Assembly (NCBI GenBank): GCA_039720395.1
Contig: CM077832.1
Span: 28,693,763-28,757,762, forward strand
Length of the DNA stretch: 64,000 bases
Source of the DNA: Liquidambar formosana
Taxonomy: Eukaryota; Streptophyta; Magnoliopsida; Saxifragales; Altingiaceae
Direction of reading: 5' to 3'
The notes under the pieces are model-generated. The model worked only from the letters and a program-made list of their open reading frames with translations. It was not told where the DNA came from and ran no database searches. Below, one piece after another: positions 26,401-40,500 of this stretch. The position numbers were made by a program, and so were the translations under genes. How positions within the stretch are numbered: the stretch's first letter is position 1; each line of letters opens with the position of its first letter.

Positions 26401-29400
26401 ATTTTCATTTTCTCTGAACCATTAACCAAAAGAAGAAAAAATTTCTTGCTTTTTTTTCCCTTTACGACACTTTTTTTGTCAATCAAGTGCAGCAAAAATG
26501 GACCTTTGTTCATATAAATTTACATATATATGGAGAAGAAGATTTTTTAGGGTTTGTGTTATGGCGATATATATTTGGTACAAGCAATGTTTCAAAACCC
26601 AAACCGTTCATCAAACCAGAAAAAAACATTGGGTTAAGGGTTACCTGGTTCAACCGTTGGGTCAACCAGATCTGAATCGTGACGTCATGATGACTTAATA
26701 AATATATTAGTATAAATGATAAATTATGAATTATGTATAATATAAAAAACAATATATCCCATAAAAATTAAATTTTAAAAAAACCAATATACCATTACAG
26801 ATTATAACAAATTTTGGAGATGGTAAAAACTAAACTGTTTTGTTATTATACCCCATACACACAACCCCACGCATAGACACACAACACACTCATGCATAAC
26901 TCCACACTGCCACATAAGCTATTGATTACTTATAAGCAGTTAAAAAATATTTTAATATTACAAATATCAATGACTTGTAAAAACCTGCATACCCACTCCC
27001 CCACATCATACCCACTCCGGCACTCCTAGACTTTGCACACTGGTACACAGACCATACAACTCTCACACATGCACATAGTAAAGAAGAAGGTGATGATTTG
27101 AAGCGTGTGGCGAGGCTGAAGAAGAAGAAGCAACAACAGTAGCAATGCACACAACCCACATCTGCGAGGATTAAGAAGAAAAATGCAAGGAAGAGTACTT
27201 TTTTCACCTTAAATTATGACTAACTGGAGATCCACTTACCTGGTACTTGAAGAGGAGAGGGACGGAAGAATAATCTCAGATCACAAGATGTATAGAGAGT
27301 TGAGAGAAATTGGATGGATTTGGGATAGTTTTTAAAACCGGACTAGCCTGGCCGGTCAGGACTGGTGAAACGGTGACCTGGTGTCTTGGCCAGTTCGGTT
27401 TCATAATTGGATATTTTAAGTAATTGAACCACCCTAAACCAGAATGAACGGGTCAAACCAAACGGTTTTTACTCCAAAACCGGATTAAACTGGTCCGGTC
27501 TAACCAGTTAAGAGGTCGTGTGGCAATTGGCGTTGACTTCATCTATTTAAAGACTTACTTTTCTTTTTTTAGTAAGATTTCATTTTTTAATAATTATTAT
27601 GAATTATTTTTATTATTTTAATTATGAGACCGGTCTGACTAGTGGCCCGATGGTTGAACCAGTGACTCGGTCCCTCGAGTGGGTCAATTTCCAGTCCGGG
27701 TTTAATAACTATGCTTTCACTGTTGTTCAAAGTTTGAAGTGTTAACCAGACGGTTCTGCTATACTGGGAGTGGTTCGAACAAATTGAAAGTTCAACTGGC
27801 GGTCCAAGTGGTTATTGACCCGGTCGAGAGTCAATGTCTGGACTGTAAACTCGACTGGTTGACGGCCCACTGGTTGAACTGGCCGGTCTGGGTTTTAAAT
27901 CACTTGTACCAGTACAAGAGTCTTGTTTATTGGTCTCCGACCTGATTGATCATGATCTCTTTGGGATGTACCTAACAGACTAACACATAATTATTCTTAC
28001 TTAGGACTTTGTGCAAATTGTTAATATGATCTAGGGCCTTTTGGGACTGCCAAAGAAATTTACTGCTCAAAGAAAGTTTGTGAATTTGATGGTCTAGGGT
28101 CATGTATTCTCCCTACTACTTAATCTTTACTTCATAAAAAAAAAATGTATTCACGCTACTACTTTATTATCTTTTGTGGTACCTTTGATTTTTAATTCAT
28201 ATTTTTCTATTTTCAACACACTTGTAGTGTAAGGTAGCAGAGGCTCAAAGAGCTCTTGCTGCACACACTTAATACATATATATATATATATATATATATA
28301 CATACATACATACATACATACATGATATATATATATATATACACACACACATATCATATATACATATATGTATATATATATGTATGTATGTATATATATG
28401 TATAGCTTTGATCATGTGCAGGATATCCCATTCATTCATGGCCATCCGTGAGCGCCATGCGTGAATGCGCGCGTGTCGCTCACGGACGGCCGTGATCGAA
28501 CGGGATACTCCGGGATATCCCGCACATGATCAGCCCTCTATATATATATATATAATTTTATTTTTTTCTTTTCTTTATTGCTGTTTATGAGTGAGGTGCA
28601 TGCCTCAAGGTAGCCTTCAGGGGATGAGTTTTGTGCTTCAGGGTATTTGAGTACTTAAGATTGTATGTTTTGGCGTATTCTTTGAACGAATTTTCAGCCT
28701 CATCTCAAGGCATTTTCTTTACACATTTAAATGGATACTTCTTTTCTTGGGATGAAGGTGTTGGTTGAGTTACTTGGTTTGGGTTTAACTTCTTCTGAAC
28801 CATGTGTTACCATGTTTATTAATCAGTATAATTACTCAGTTAAATATCAAGAAGTGTTTCTTCCAAGGTGCCATTATTATTATTATTTTTGTATTGCATA
28901 TGTCAGAGGCCTTACTTTTAGATGCATTTTTTGTTTGTTCTTTTAGTTCGAGTCATTCTTGTAGATAATGCAACCAGAAGGATTTAAATATGTGCTTGCA
29001 TAAATTCTTTCTCTAGCAATTGTTGATTTGCAAGTTTATGTTTACATGTCTTTGTCTTGTCTTTAATACTTGTATCTTGTCTATGAAGGGCTTATGATGT
29101 AAAATTGTTTCTGTGAATCAATTAACAGATGCCATTGCTTCCTGGTATGGTTGATGGCCTTGGCTCGCAACTTCTGCAGCGGCGGCAGCTGTATTCTGGT
29201 CCAATGTCAAAGTTGAGGTTGCTTATGATATGTCGTATGGCCAAGCCTGAAGAAGTTCTAATTGTTGAAGATGAAAATGGGAATATTGTTCGTGAAACCA
29301 TGAAGGACAATGATGTCCTGGTTCAATATAAGGTGTTCAATCTAGATTTGGAAAATATTTGAATTTACTCCATTATAATGTGTTTTAGAATATGGTTTCC

Positions 29401-31661
29401 CAATGTCAGTTTACATATGGTTCATCATGCTAAATCCTTTTGTTCCCTCAAAATGTAAAACTAAGTTTCATGGCTATCTTGATGAATAAGAGGTTCTGAT
29501 TGTTGAAAATAATATGTTCCATGAAACTTTGTAGAAATATGGCATCTTTGTTCTGTGTTCTGTGCATTTTTGGCAAGATACGTGAATTTAGTTTTCTGCA
29601 TACCGGCCATAAGACAGGAGGTGGTAAATGCCTCTTTCATTAGTTTCATAGCTAAGAAGCACAGACACGGACATGGACAAAGACCTGTGACATGCCAACA
29701 CGATTGTTGTCACGCTGACAAAACAAATCCTCAAAATCTAGGATACGTTCCACCAGAAGAGAGAGGGGGGGGGGTTGGGTGGACATGAGATTACTAAAGT
29801 GTATCTTTTATAGATGCACTTTGTATCGTTTTTGGAAACCCTGCTCAAGTTCAAAAAAAAAAAAAAAAAAGAAAAAAAGAAAAGGACAAAAAGGTAAAGG
29901 AAGGAGAAGTTAAAGACACAGATCTCATGTTGGGGGAGTGTAACAGTGACTTGGCAGCTCTAGGGAGTTGCCTGTGCTTCTTAGGTTCATATGTGGTTCA
30001 TTAGGGTCTTAAGTTGAAGAGGTTAGAAGTGAATGTCCTGCTGGCTGATTGAATAATGAGTAGTCATCAAGTACTTCCAATTTTTTATTTGTAGCTAATT
30101 TGAGTGGGATGATTAGGGTGGACAATGTATTGACTCTTTTAGTTCACTCTGAGATCAGATTTTTTATTTTGTTTTTTTCATCACCAGTTGCCATGGTTAA
30201 TCAAATTTCAATGTTGCAGAGCATGAGGGAAACACTGATCTACTTGTCACACCTTGATCACGAGGATACTGAAAAGCAGGTATTGGTTATGGCGATACTT
30301 TCTTTTTATTGAAAGGAATAATAGGCAGATAATGTGCTGCATCTCTCTTCTATAGATATCATTTTCTCCTAATCATTGTTTTGGGTGATTAGTCATTAAA
30401 TGTCTTAACATTTATTTATTTTTCTGTTATTAGTGCAAACCGTGTATAATCTAGCTTCCAATTTGTTATATTGTGGGTTTTCTTTACGTGTGTCCACAAA
30501 AAGGTTATATTATTACATGCTTGTGGCTTAGTTAGTGCAATAGAAGAATGTTTGAATCTACACACTAAATTTATAAAGTTGAAGAATGGAATTATATTTT
30601 TATGTGCTTGTTGCTTAGTTAGTGCAATAGAAGAATGTTTGAATCTCCAAATTAAATTTATAAAGTTGAAGAATGGAAAAAGGAAAGAGAAACGTGATGA
30701 TTGAGTATTATGGTAATTGATATCCTAAGGGACTTACTTTCGCATTACCTTGATCCTTGTAGATGTAAGGAACTAGAGTTTTAAATCCTAAACTAACTAA
30801 TTTTCCCTTAGATATGAACTCTTTTACTATGAAGTTTTGTAGATCTCCATGTATCAACTATTAACGCCTAGACCATTGTTGATGCAACACATGTCAAATT
30901 GTGGCTGACACATTTTGGACTTCTAAAATGTGCAGTGTGAAGGAAACACGTGTATATTGGATTTTTTTGTGGGGTCCATTTTTAAGTAATTACATTTTTC
31001 ATTGTTTATTTGTGATGTATAAATGGCCAGGACACTTTTTATTTTTGTTTTTTAATTTTTATGTCCTGGTATCTTTCCATGCGTGATTGTCAAAGAGGGC
31101 TCTCCGTATAACAATAAATATATTTCTATCCCACAATGCCTTGTTTTTGGGGATTTGCTATGTTGAACCATCATGTCAGTGTTGATCATGGAAGTTGTGT
31201 TTTTGTTGACAACTTAGAGTTGTCTGGAGAGCTTCTAAATTCTTAAGTAGATTTTGATCCACCAATAGCAACATTCAGTGCATCTGCCGGACCCTGATTC
31301 TTTATTTATTTATTTTTTTTAAAGAATTTTTTTTCCCCCAAATTAATACAAAATAGTAAGATTTCAAGTCAAAGAGAAAAGAAAATATAAGAGAATTGAT
31401 TATTGGATTCTTCGAGCGATTTAAAAATTTTATCGAGTTCAGATTTCTTGTAATGATCCTTTCTTAATTTAGATGTTATGTAAGTCCGTCAATTGAGTAA
31501 TTATCACAATGAACTTCTAATCGTGAATAATTATGTTATTGATTCTTTTTTTTTTCTTTCTATTTTTCTTTTTTTTATCGTAGTTTCCTATACTTTTAGG
31601 ATGGTTGAATAGTTCCAAAATTTAAGAAGTAATTTTACAAAGCGTCTTTGTTACACATGTG

Positions 31662-31708
<47 letters not shown>

Positions 31709-34473
31709 ATATTGTAGTGGGATATATATTTTACCCATGTTATTGTTCTAATGTGTGTTTTTAATTGTCTTTATTTGGTCTATAATTTTGGTTATTTTTA
31801 CTATTATTTGCGCATTATAGTCCATCAGCTGTTGCAGACAATACCTTAATGTATTGAGGTCAGAAAATCGTGGCATCTGGTTCAGATCAATAGGTGCACC
31901 ATTTTCCAACTAAGTAGGACCATCTTCTATAAAATTCCCCTCGATTAAATGGAAGTTATTGTTGAGTGTTACTATGTGATATGTGAAGGTCTAACGTAGT
32001 CAAGTCTATGTATAATATTCCCCTTCAATGTTTAAATACCATTTTTTTTTGCTGTTAGGAAATGCATGCATTCAGCAAAGAACCGAGAAGCTCATGATTG
32101 ACGCTTCACCATAACTGCTGCTATTTATAAGATTGTAACTGACCTCCTGCTTAGTTTTCCTACCTTCCTAGAAAATATTTTCAATTAAAACAAATGGAGC
32201 CTGAGGGGATTATTTTTTCTTGGGAAGAAGTAGAGAAAGATTTATTCATGAAAAGGGTTTTGCGCTTTAGTGAGAAGCTAATGTTGGAATTGAGATTGAT
32301 AGAACCATGTGGTCACGTTACTAGAGTACTTCATAATTGGAGTTTACATGAGGTCTTTTGTAAAAAGAACTATTAACTTTTGGAGTGTGGAATGATCTTG
32401 GACTAGAAAAGTTTGTGTATTATTTTCATTGTGATAGTTGGTGGTCTGTCTTTAAAAGGAATAGGAGGATGCAACACTGATATAATTAAGGATGCTAGAA
32501 GTTGATGTAGTTAGTCACTCTACATAGTAAAATAATTTTATGCTGAATGGTCCATTTGTCCTTAAATTAATCGTAGTTCATCAAAGCATTAAACTTTTCT
32601 TACCATTTGATTTCTTATTCGTTCAACTCTTGGGTACGTTTTTGCACCATAATCAAATGGATTGTAATCTCATTATACTAAGCTTCTTATGATGAAGATA
32701 TTGAACGCCCTTAATGTCATTTGTGTAGAATAATGAAATGGAATCCGAATTTATGATTTTGAGCCCTGATGTGCGCTGGTTATGCAATCGTCATTTTGTT
32801 TGATGGATACTTTAAGGAACTTAGTGTTAATAATAATATTTTTAGTAGATGTTACTTTTTACTAGGATGCATGTTAACCTTTAATGGTTCATATGCTGGT
32901 TATTATTGTAAATTTCATTAGAAGATATATGTTTCTTTAAAATGTTTTGGTGGTTTCTCTTAATTGCTTCCTGTTTGCTCAATTTTGAATTTCAAATTGT
33001 TTTATGCATTGTTTTTGTACTTTTCAGATCTTGTTTAACTTGAAAAAATCTGCATGCTGTGATGCTTTTAACAGTACAAGATATTTTATTTGAATAACAT
33101 TTTCTTCATTTTTGCATGATATAGATGCTGAAGAAATTAAGCAAACAATTGAATGGGGAGGACTGGACATGGAACAACTTAAACACACTATGCTGGGCAA
33201 TAGGATCTATATCTGGGTCCATGATGGAGGAACAGGTACATTCATTGTGATGTTTGGCATGAGGCATGAGTTCTAGTATGGAATTTGATAGTAGATGCTT
33301 AGTTTATCAGTCATTCAGCCCCCAAACTGTTACTTTAATGTCTGTTCTGGTTTTAATTTTTTGTTATATGTGAGAATTGTCTTAAAAAAATGTTCCTTAT
33401 TATTTTTGATCTAAATTGAGTTATATTTATATATGGAGCTCTTTGATGAGTTTAAGTTTGATTATCTCTGTGCTTTTCAGAATCTCATTTTTTATTCTTT
33501 TGTTTCTGAATATGGTTTCATTGTTCATTGATAAATCATTTCAGAAATTTTTATGGAATTGGAGAACCCCATTAGCAGGCAAGTTTGATTGTATATCACA
33601 TTGAAATCAACTAAATAGGTAGGGTTGCACTTGGTACGTGGATTGTAGTGTATGAGCACTATGGGAGGAGCACTAGGGTACATAATTGAGGAGCGCCATG
33701 AGAAATATTTATACAAAGGAAGCTACTCTTAGAATTATTCTTTCTTGGTGTAAGAATTTTGGTTTGTACACTATTATAAAGTCTCATAATTTAATGTGGC
33801 GTAAAGATTTCTCTAATTTGGCTTAAAGAACATTGTTTTTTGTTGGTTTTACCAACTCTTTGAAGTATTTAGTTTTGCTTAACATGAACACATTATTTTA
33901 TGGTGACAAACACATTTGAAGCTTTAGAATCTTTTACATACATTATTAACTTTTTAATGTATATCAAAAGGGATTTAGAGTCATTGGCCTCCAATTTATT
34001 GTTTATTGATTTGGATTTTGTTAGACTTTCTCTTCCCCCACATCTAAATTTGCAAGATGAGACACTTATCCTCCTGCATTTGTAATCCTTTTGTTTTTTC
34101 AATAAAATTCATTTCTGTTGTTGATAAAAAAAAAAAAAAATTGAATTTAAGTTTTCTTTTGTGCTTCTAGCCATCAATTCCTGAAATTTATACTGACAAA
34201 TATCAAAATAAGTTGTTTTTAATCTTCCACGATTTTAATTTTTGGTTGCAAGTTTTGAATTATCCCTTCCTCTTGTGTATTGGTGATTAGTGCAATAAAA
34301 TTGGGTGGGTCAGTTTGTTTTTCTGTATGAATTTTGTTTCTCTTCAATATTATGATTGCACTTCTAGGTAGATCGCCCTCCTTATAGTCAACTGCAAGGC
34401 CTCTGTGTGTCGTGTTTCAACGTAGAACTTTTAGATCTAGAGATGGGAGGGGGGGTCTTACAAGTATTTTGAG

Positions 34474-34513
<40 letters not shown>

Positions 34514-37500
34514 AAAACATAAACACTCATTTCGTGTAATTCCTTTGAAAGCAGACACTCATTTTGTGTAGTTCTGTTAATTTTGACTGAGCTAGGGTTT
34601 TATGTTAATTCGTTGAGTTGGACTATGGATATGGAGCTGAAACAGATGCTTTTGACCTTGCTCATTGGGAACTGTGTGCTGCAGGATTTCCTTTTCCTTT
34701 TTTGTTTAGACATGTAGCCTTGCTAACTTAAACTTCGTTAAGTGTTAGTGAGACCTATTTCAAGAAGTCTTCTAGATAATTCAGTGCCTTCAAGTTTGCA
34801 GCACAAAAGGAGTGTTATGTCACTGCTGACAAGTTCTACGATTTTACACAATTTTCATGCCATTTTTTGGGAAACAGGCTGGTTTCTTTTATTTTATTCA
34901 ATCACTAACGTGCGAGTATTTTAATAATTTAGCATGCTAGCTCCTGCTTAATATTGATTCAAACCTCAACCAACAGCAGTGAAGCCCTTTTTTCTAAGAT
35001 TTCTTCTCTTCTTTCAGTCTCTTTTCTTTTTTTTTTTTTTTTTCTATTTTTCTTTTGGTTGAAACTAATTCACCATCTTTTTGACATATTCTTTAGAAGT
35101 CCTCTAGGAAAATACGACAGTAATCAACATTTGATGTACTAGGGTGAATGTGTCGGTTCTTTCTAAATTATTAAACTTAGAGAAACAATATTCGATGTAC
35201 TAGGGTGAATGGATTGGTTTATTTTAATATTTTGAACTTTGAGCCTCCAGATAATGTGCTTGCAGCTAATGGATAAACTAGATTATTAGAAACTCTGGAA
35301 TTAGGTCAGCTTTGTGACCTCTGTTTTATTGTGCTGAGACTTTTTTATTTTTTTTGTCATATGGAAAAATTATTGAATCTTGTTTATTTTCCGAACTATA
35401 AATTCCTAGTTATAATCTTGTTTACACAGTTTCTGTTATTCAGTTCTCTGTTCTATATTAGGTTTTTGAAGATTTCGTCCTTGCTTCATGAAAAATAATC
35501 TTTTTACTTCCTTTTTTTTTTTTTTTTTTTTCCCTTCCCTTCCTTCTTTTATGTTTAACATATACTTTAATTTCAGGATGTATTTGTTTTCACGTTTTCT
35601 ACTATCTTGGCTTTTGGCAGGAAAACCGGTTTCTCGTCATGGTCATTCGTGATTTACTGAATTTATGTGAAATCACAAAAGGGAAAGATAACAAAGCTGT
35701 TATTGCAAGTAACATTATGTAAGAATTCCTGATGTAAATGTTCGCCAGAGTATCTTTGATTTGATTCTATTTGTCCTCTTTGAAACCTCTCTAATTACCA
35801 ATCTAACCATGCCACACCCCAGTGCTTTGAAATTTACCATTATTCCTGTGGAAATGATGAGAAGAATCGATTTTCTTTACAATCTGGCCTGTGTTTTCCT
35901 TTAAATAATAGTGTAGGCTGGCCTGTAGTCTTTAATGGGATAGAGTGTTGTGATTGGTAGTTGGAGGAATTATAAATAACCTGACCTTAAGGAATGTGTC
36001 CTAGTAAGTTTGTGATTGGTTTCCAATATTTGTTTTCATAATTTTTTTTGTATCTTTTGGCAGGTATGTTGTTGGACAGTACCCAAGATTTCTAAGAGCC
36101 CATTGGAAATTCTTGAAAACTGTTGTGAACAAGTTGTTTGAGTTCATGCATGAAACACATCCAGGAGTCCAGGTTATTTTTGCGCTCTGATATTTTATTT
36201 TTAAATCTATATAGGATTGTGAGGTGCCAAAATATCTGTAGAATAGAGCGATTTCTTTCCCCCATAGGCATTCTGTATTGGGTTGTGGAGTTGAAGCATA
36301 GAATGCTTTTGTTGTTTGTGATGGGTACATTTTGGCCTTTGTTTCAATGACAGAATATCTGATTTAGAATCGTGTTTTGTTTATGCTTGTTGTAGTAATA
36401 TGTCTGAAAGTGGGCTTTAGTTGTAATTCTTCCTGCATTGCATTCAATGTTGTATTTTCAACACTGGAAGTCACAAGCTCGGGGGTGGAGGAGGTTGCAG
36501 GAGATAGATAGTCAGTATAAAGCCTTTAGTCACAATTTCATGAACATAAATCCTGTAGCCAATAAAGGATTAGTATTGCTGAACTTAAGTATGTGTTATA
36601 TATTATCAAGTGTTTTTTCCAATTTTTTTTTTATAGATTTATTTTCCAGGGACGTCTTTTTTGGGATTTCTTGGTGTGAAAGGAATTGTATTTAATATAT
36701 ATATATATATAAGCTAAAAATAGTATAAGCTAGGTATAAGCTATTAGTTGAGGCTTACAACAGAGATGAGTTTGTGAGGGTTTCATAGGATTTGTAGAGA
36801 GGTGAGGGAGAGAAGGGACCACCCGGGGAGCACAGAAACAAGGTATTGTTTCAGGATTTAAGTTTGGGGTAGACATTAGGCATTTGGAAATGGGGATTGT
36901 TTCAGGGATCGGGAGTGGTGTCATGTATTCTCTATCCTCTATAATTTGTCTATGGTTATACTGGATTTTCTCGTCTCATCCGTGGATGTGGGCTGGGTTT
37001 TGCCAAAACACAATAAATATTGTTTCTCTTGTTTGTGTAATTAATTTTCATTAACTAGTTTTTTTATTGCATCTCGGCATGGTTTGCTTCTGGTATAATA
37101 AGCAGGATTTGCACTTTCACTGGCATAACAGTCTTGTATGAGGATGACTAGTTACTGTCAGTTGAAAGAATGTGATGTTATTGCTGATATATGCCATCTC
37201 TCTTTCAGGATATGGCCTGTGATACGTTTTTGAAAATTGTTCAGAAATGCAAGCGTAAATTTGTCATTGTACAGGTAACTCTTGCTTGAATTTTCCCATC
37301 TTTCAGATAAATATCGTGATCTATTCTTAATGATTTAATATTATGCATCTAGAGAAATGGATTTTTTCCCCACTTTTTCCAGCAGTGATTGGTTGCTTCT
37401 TTTATTTTCAGGTTGGAGAGAATGAACCATTTGTTTCTGAACTTCTATCAGGCCTTGCAACAACGGTTGCAGATCTTGAGCCTCACCAGATTCATACATT

Positions 37501-40500
37501 TTATGAATCTGTATGTATTTTATATGCCCCTAAAACTTAGGTTATATACAGAAAATCTTTGCTAGTGTTGTAACAATTAGTGCTTGTTTTTTAGGTTGGT
37601 CATATGATTCAAGCAGAATCTGATAACCAGAAGAGGGATGAATATTTGCAGAGGTTGATGGAGCTCCCAAATCAGGTGTGTTGCAAATGCGAATTGTCAA
37701 TGGTTTTGGGAACCCTGTCTTTCTTTACTCTGTGTGTGTGTGTGAAACAGCCACAATTGATGCTGGTGGCTTGTAGCTTATGATTTTGTTCTGGTGTGCA
37801 GAAATGGGCTGAAATTATAGGACAAGCACGCCAAAGTGTTGATTTTCTTAAGGATCAGGATGTGATCAGGACTGTGCTTAATATAATGCAGGTATAGCTT
37901 TCTAGTAAACCCATGACCTTTCTTTGTATAAATGTAATCATTTCACTTGCAGAAAATTTTGCAACTTAATGCGCTCATGTAGACTATACAATTGATGCTG
38001 GGTACAATTATTTGTGTTTCTAGAAAACTATTGTGTTCTATTACTCCAAAATATTGGAGAGAGAGTCTACCTCTAGGGCCAATTCCTCTAGGTATTATTT
38101 TAAAATTAATTACTCCAAAATTGCAATAACTCCCCTACTACTAATGAGCTTACCGTAACTCCCTTCCCTCAAGCTAGAGCATAGATATCAATCATGCCCA
38201 ACTTGTTAGCTATGTCTAAAAAAGACTTATTCCTTAGGCTTTAGTAAGAATGTCTCCTAATTGATCTTTGATTTAACTAGGCAATCACAATGTGCTCTTG
38301 CTTCACCATATATATTACAAAATGATAGTCAACTTCAATTTTCTTGATTCTCTCATGGAATTGGATTTTTGGTGACTTTGTGGGAGTACTACTATCAAAC
38401 CCCATTTCTTGCAAAAAGTGATTTCACCCGAATCATCTTACAAGCAGTATGAGCCATTACCCTATATTCAGCTTTTGGACTTGATCTAGCAACAACATTA
38501 TGCTTTTGCCTTTTCCATGTAACTAAGTTTCCTCCTACAAGAATGCGATACACTATGGAGTTTTTCCATGCAACACAGATGAGGGCATACGATTAATGAG
38601 AGAAGAGGTTGTGAGAATAGCATCAACCCAGAAACTTTTAGGAATTTGCATATGAGACAACATGATTCTGGCTACAACCAAAGACGATTTTTGTGCTCAA
38701 CTACAATAGGACTCCATACATCGGTATGGACTACCTCAAAAGGAGATGTCCTGTGATTATTGACTAGAGAAGGAAAAGATAATTTGTGCTGCTTGCCCAA
38801 CTAACAAGTCTCACACTCTAAACCAGGAATTGACTCTAATAGGGGCATAAGTAGCTTCAGCAACTTCAAAGAAAGATAAAGAAATGCCATTGTTGTTCCC
38901 TCGTGGAAGAACGAAGAGTTGCAACACCAATTGGAGGTATTATGTTGAGATAATACAGTCCATCGTTTTCACACCCTCCACCAATCATCCTCTTTGTTTT
39001 GAGGTCTGAAATACATAGGAAGTGGGAAAGAGGTTAGCAAACAGATTTGAGTCTTAGTAAATTTAGTGGATGATAAAAGATTAGAAGACAATTGAGGAAC
39101 ATAGGTTTTTGCTGGTGCTTGTATGTTCCTCATGTACTTGGGCTATGCCTCTTTTCTTCTTCATACAATTATTGCTTCATCAATGGAAAAAAAAAAAAAA
39201 AAATCTAAGAAAGCAATGGGGAGGAGAAGGCTTTACAGTCCCACTACCAAGTACAACACAAGCGATCATGAGCAAACACAACAGACGATGTAGAAGGAAA
39301 TTGCTTTAAGTATGAAAATAGCTTCGGCTTATTAGTCATATAAGCAGGGGCCCTTTAGTCAAATTACTTGGGAGAGTGAAGGAGAATTAGCAATACAAGT
39401 AGCAAAACTTGGATGAGCAAAGGTGGTAGCATCATGTGTGGACAGATATTGCGCCTTGAAACTAAAGTGCTACACTCCTAACGGGAAAGAGTTATAGACT
39501 CACCAATTGAGGCACTTATGTATGGCAAGGGGTTGCTCTTTTAATGTTTTGGGGATGCACTGACCTTTAATGCTCTTTTAATGTATGGCAAGGAGTATAA
39601 ATTGTTTGATCAGCCTAAGTTGGTTTACCATGCAAGTCCCAACACTTGTCAATTGTATGATTTTCCCCATCACAATAATGACACTTCCTCACACCTCCGC
39701 GTCCATGATCATGACCACCCATAATTCCACAATGATTAACTCTAAAGGAACCATGACCTCTAGAAGACAGCAGAAGAGCATAATTCTTCTTGCCTAATGC
39801 CTATAGGGGCTGATGCGGATGTGGAAGGAGTGAGACATCCTACTGTAACTAAGCATAGACATTGCTCAATGAAGGAATACGACCATTGCAGTATGTGTTA
39901 CATGGACTCGGCATATACACCCAAAGTACCTTTATCGACACAACACGACACGACTCGATGTGGGTACGGGTATGAGATCCGTGTTGGATTCTCCAATGAC
40001 ACAGTCAGACATGGCTAGAGGAAAAAGAAGAAGAAAGGAGAGATAGAGTGAATTATTCCTTTCTATATAATAGGTCTCTCTCACACCATCCCAAATTGCC
40101 TTGGCAGTGCTCACAAACATAATACTAGTGCCAACACTTGGTGCCATAGTTTGCCACAACCAAGTCATGATAGTTTAAATATCACCCTCTCACTATTCAC
40201 AGCCCGAATTAGTTTTTGATGGAGATGAGAGAAAATGATTTTCTGTTTGTCTCAAGCTCCAAGAAACACCCAAACTACTTGAGCCCAAATCAAATAATTA
40301 GCTGTGTTTAGTTTAATGGTACTAACTTGCTCAACTGAGCTATCAAAAGAGGAGTTTGGAGCAAACTTAGTCTCATCTAGTCTCACCACTATCATATCTC
40401 TCCACAATAATTTTTCCAAGTTAAACACAATTATGCAAATAACAAATTCACAACCAGCAGTCCGTGAGGGTACTAACACCCTTCAACTGCGCACACAACT

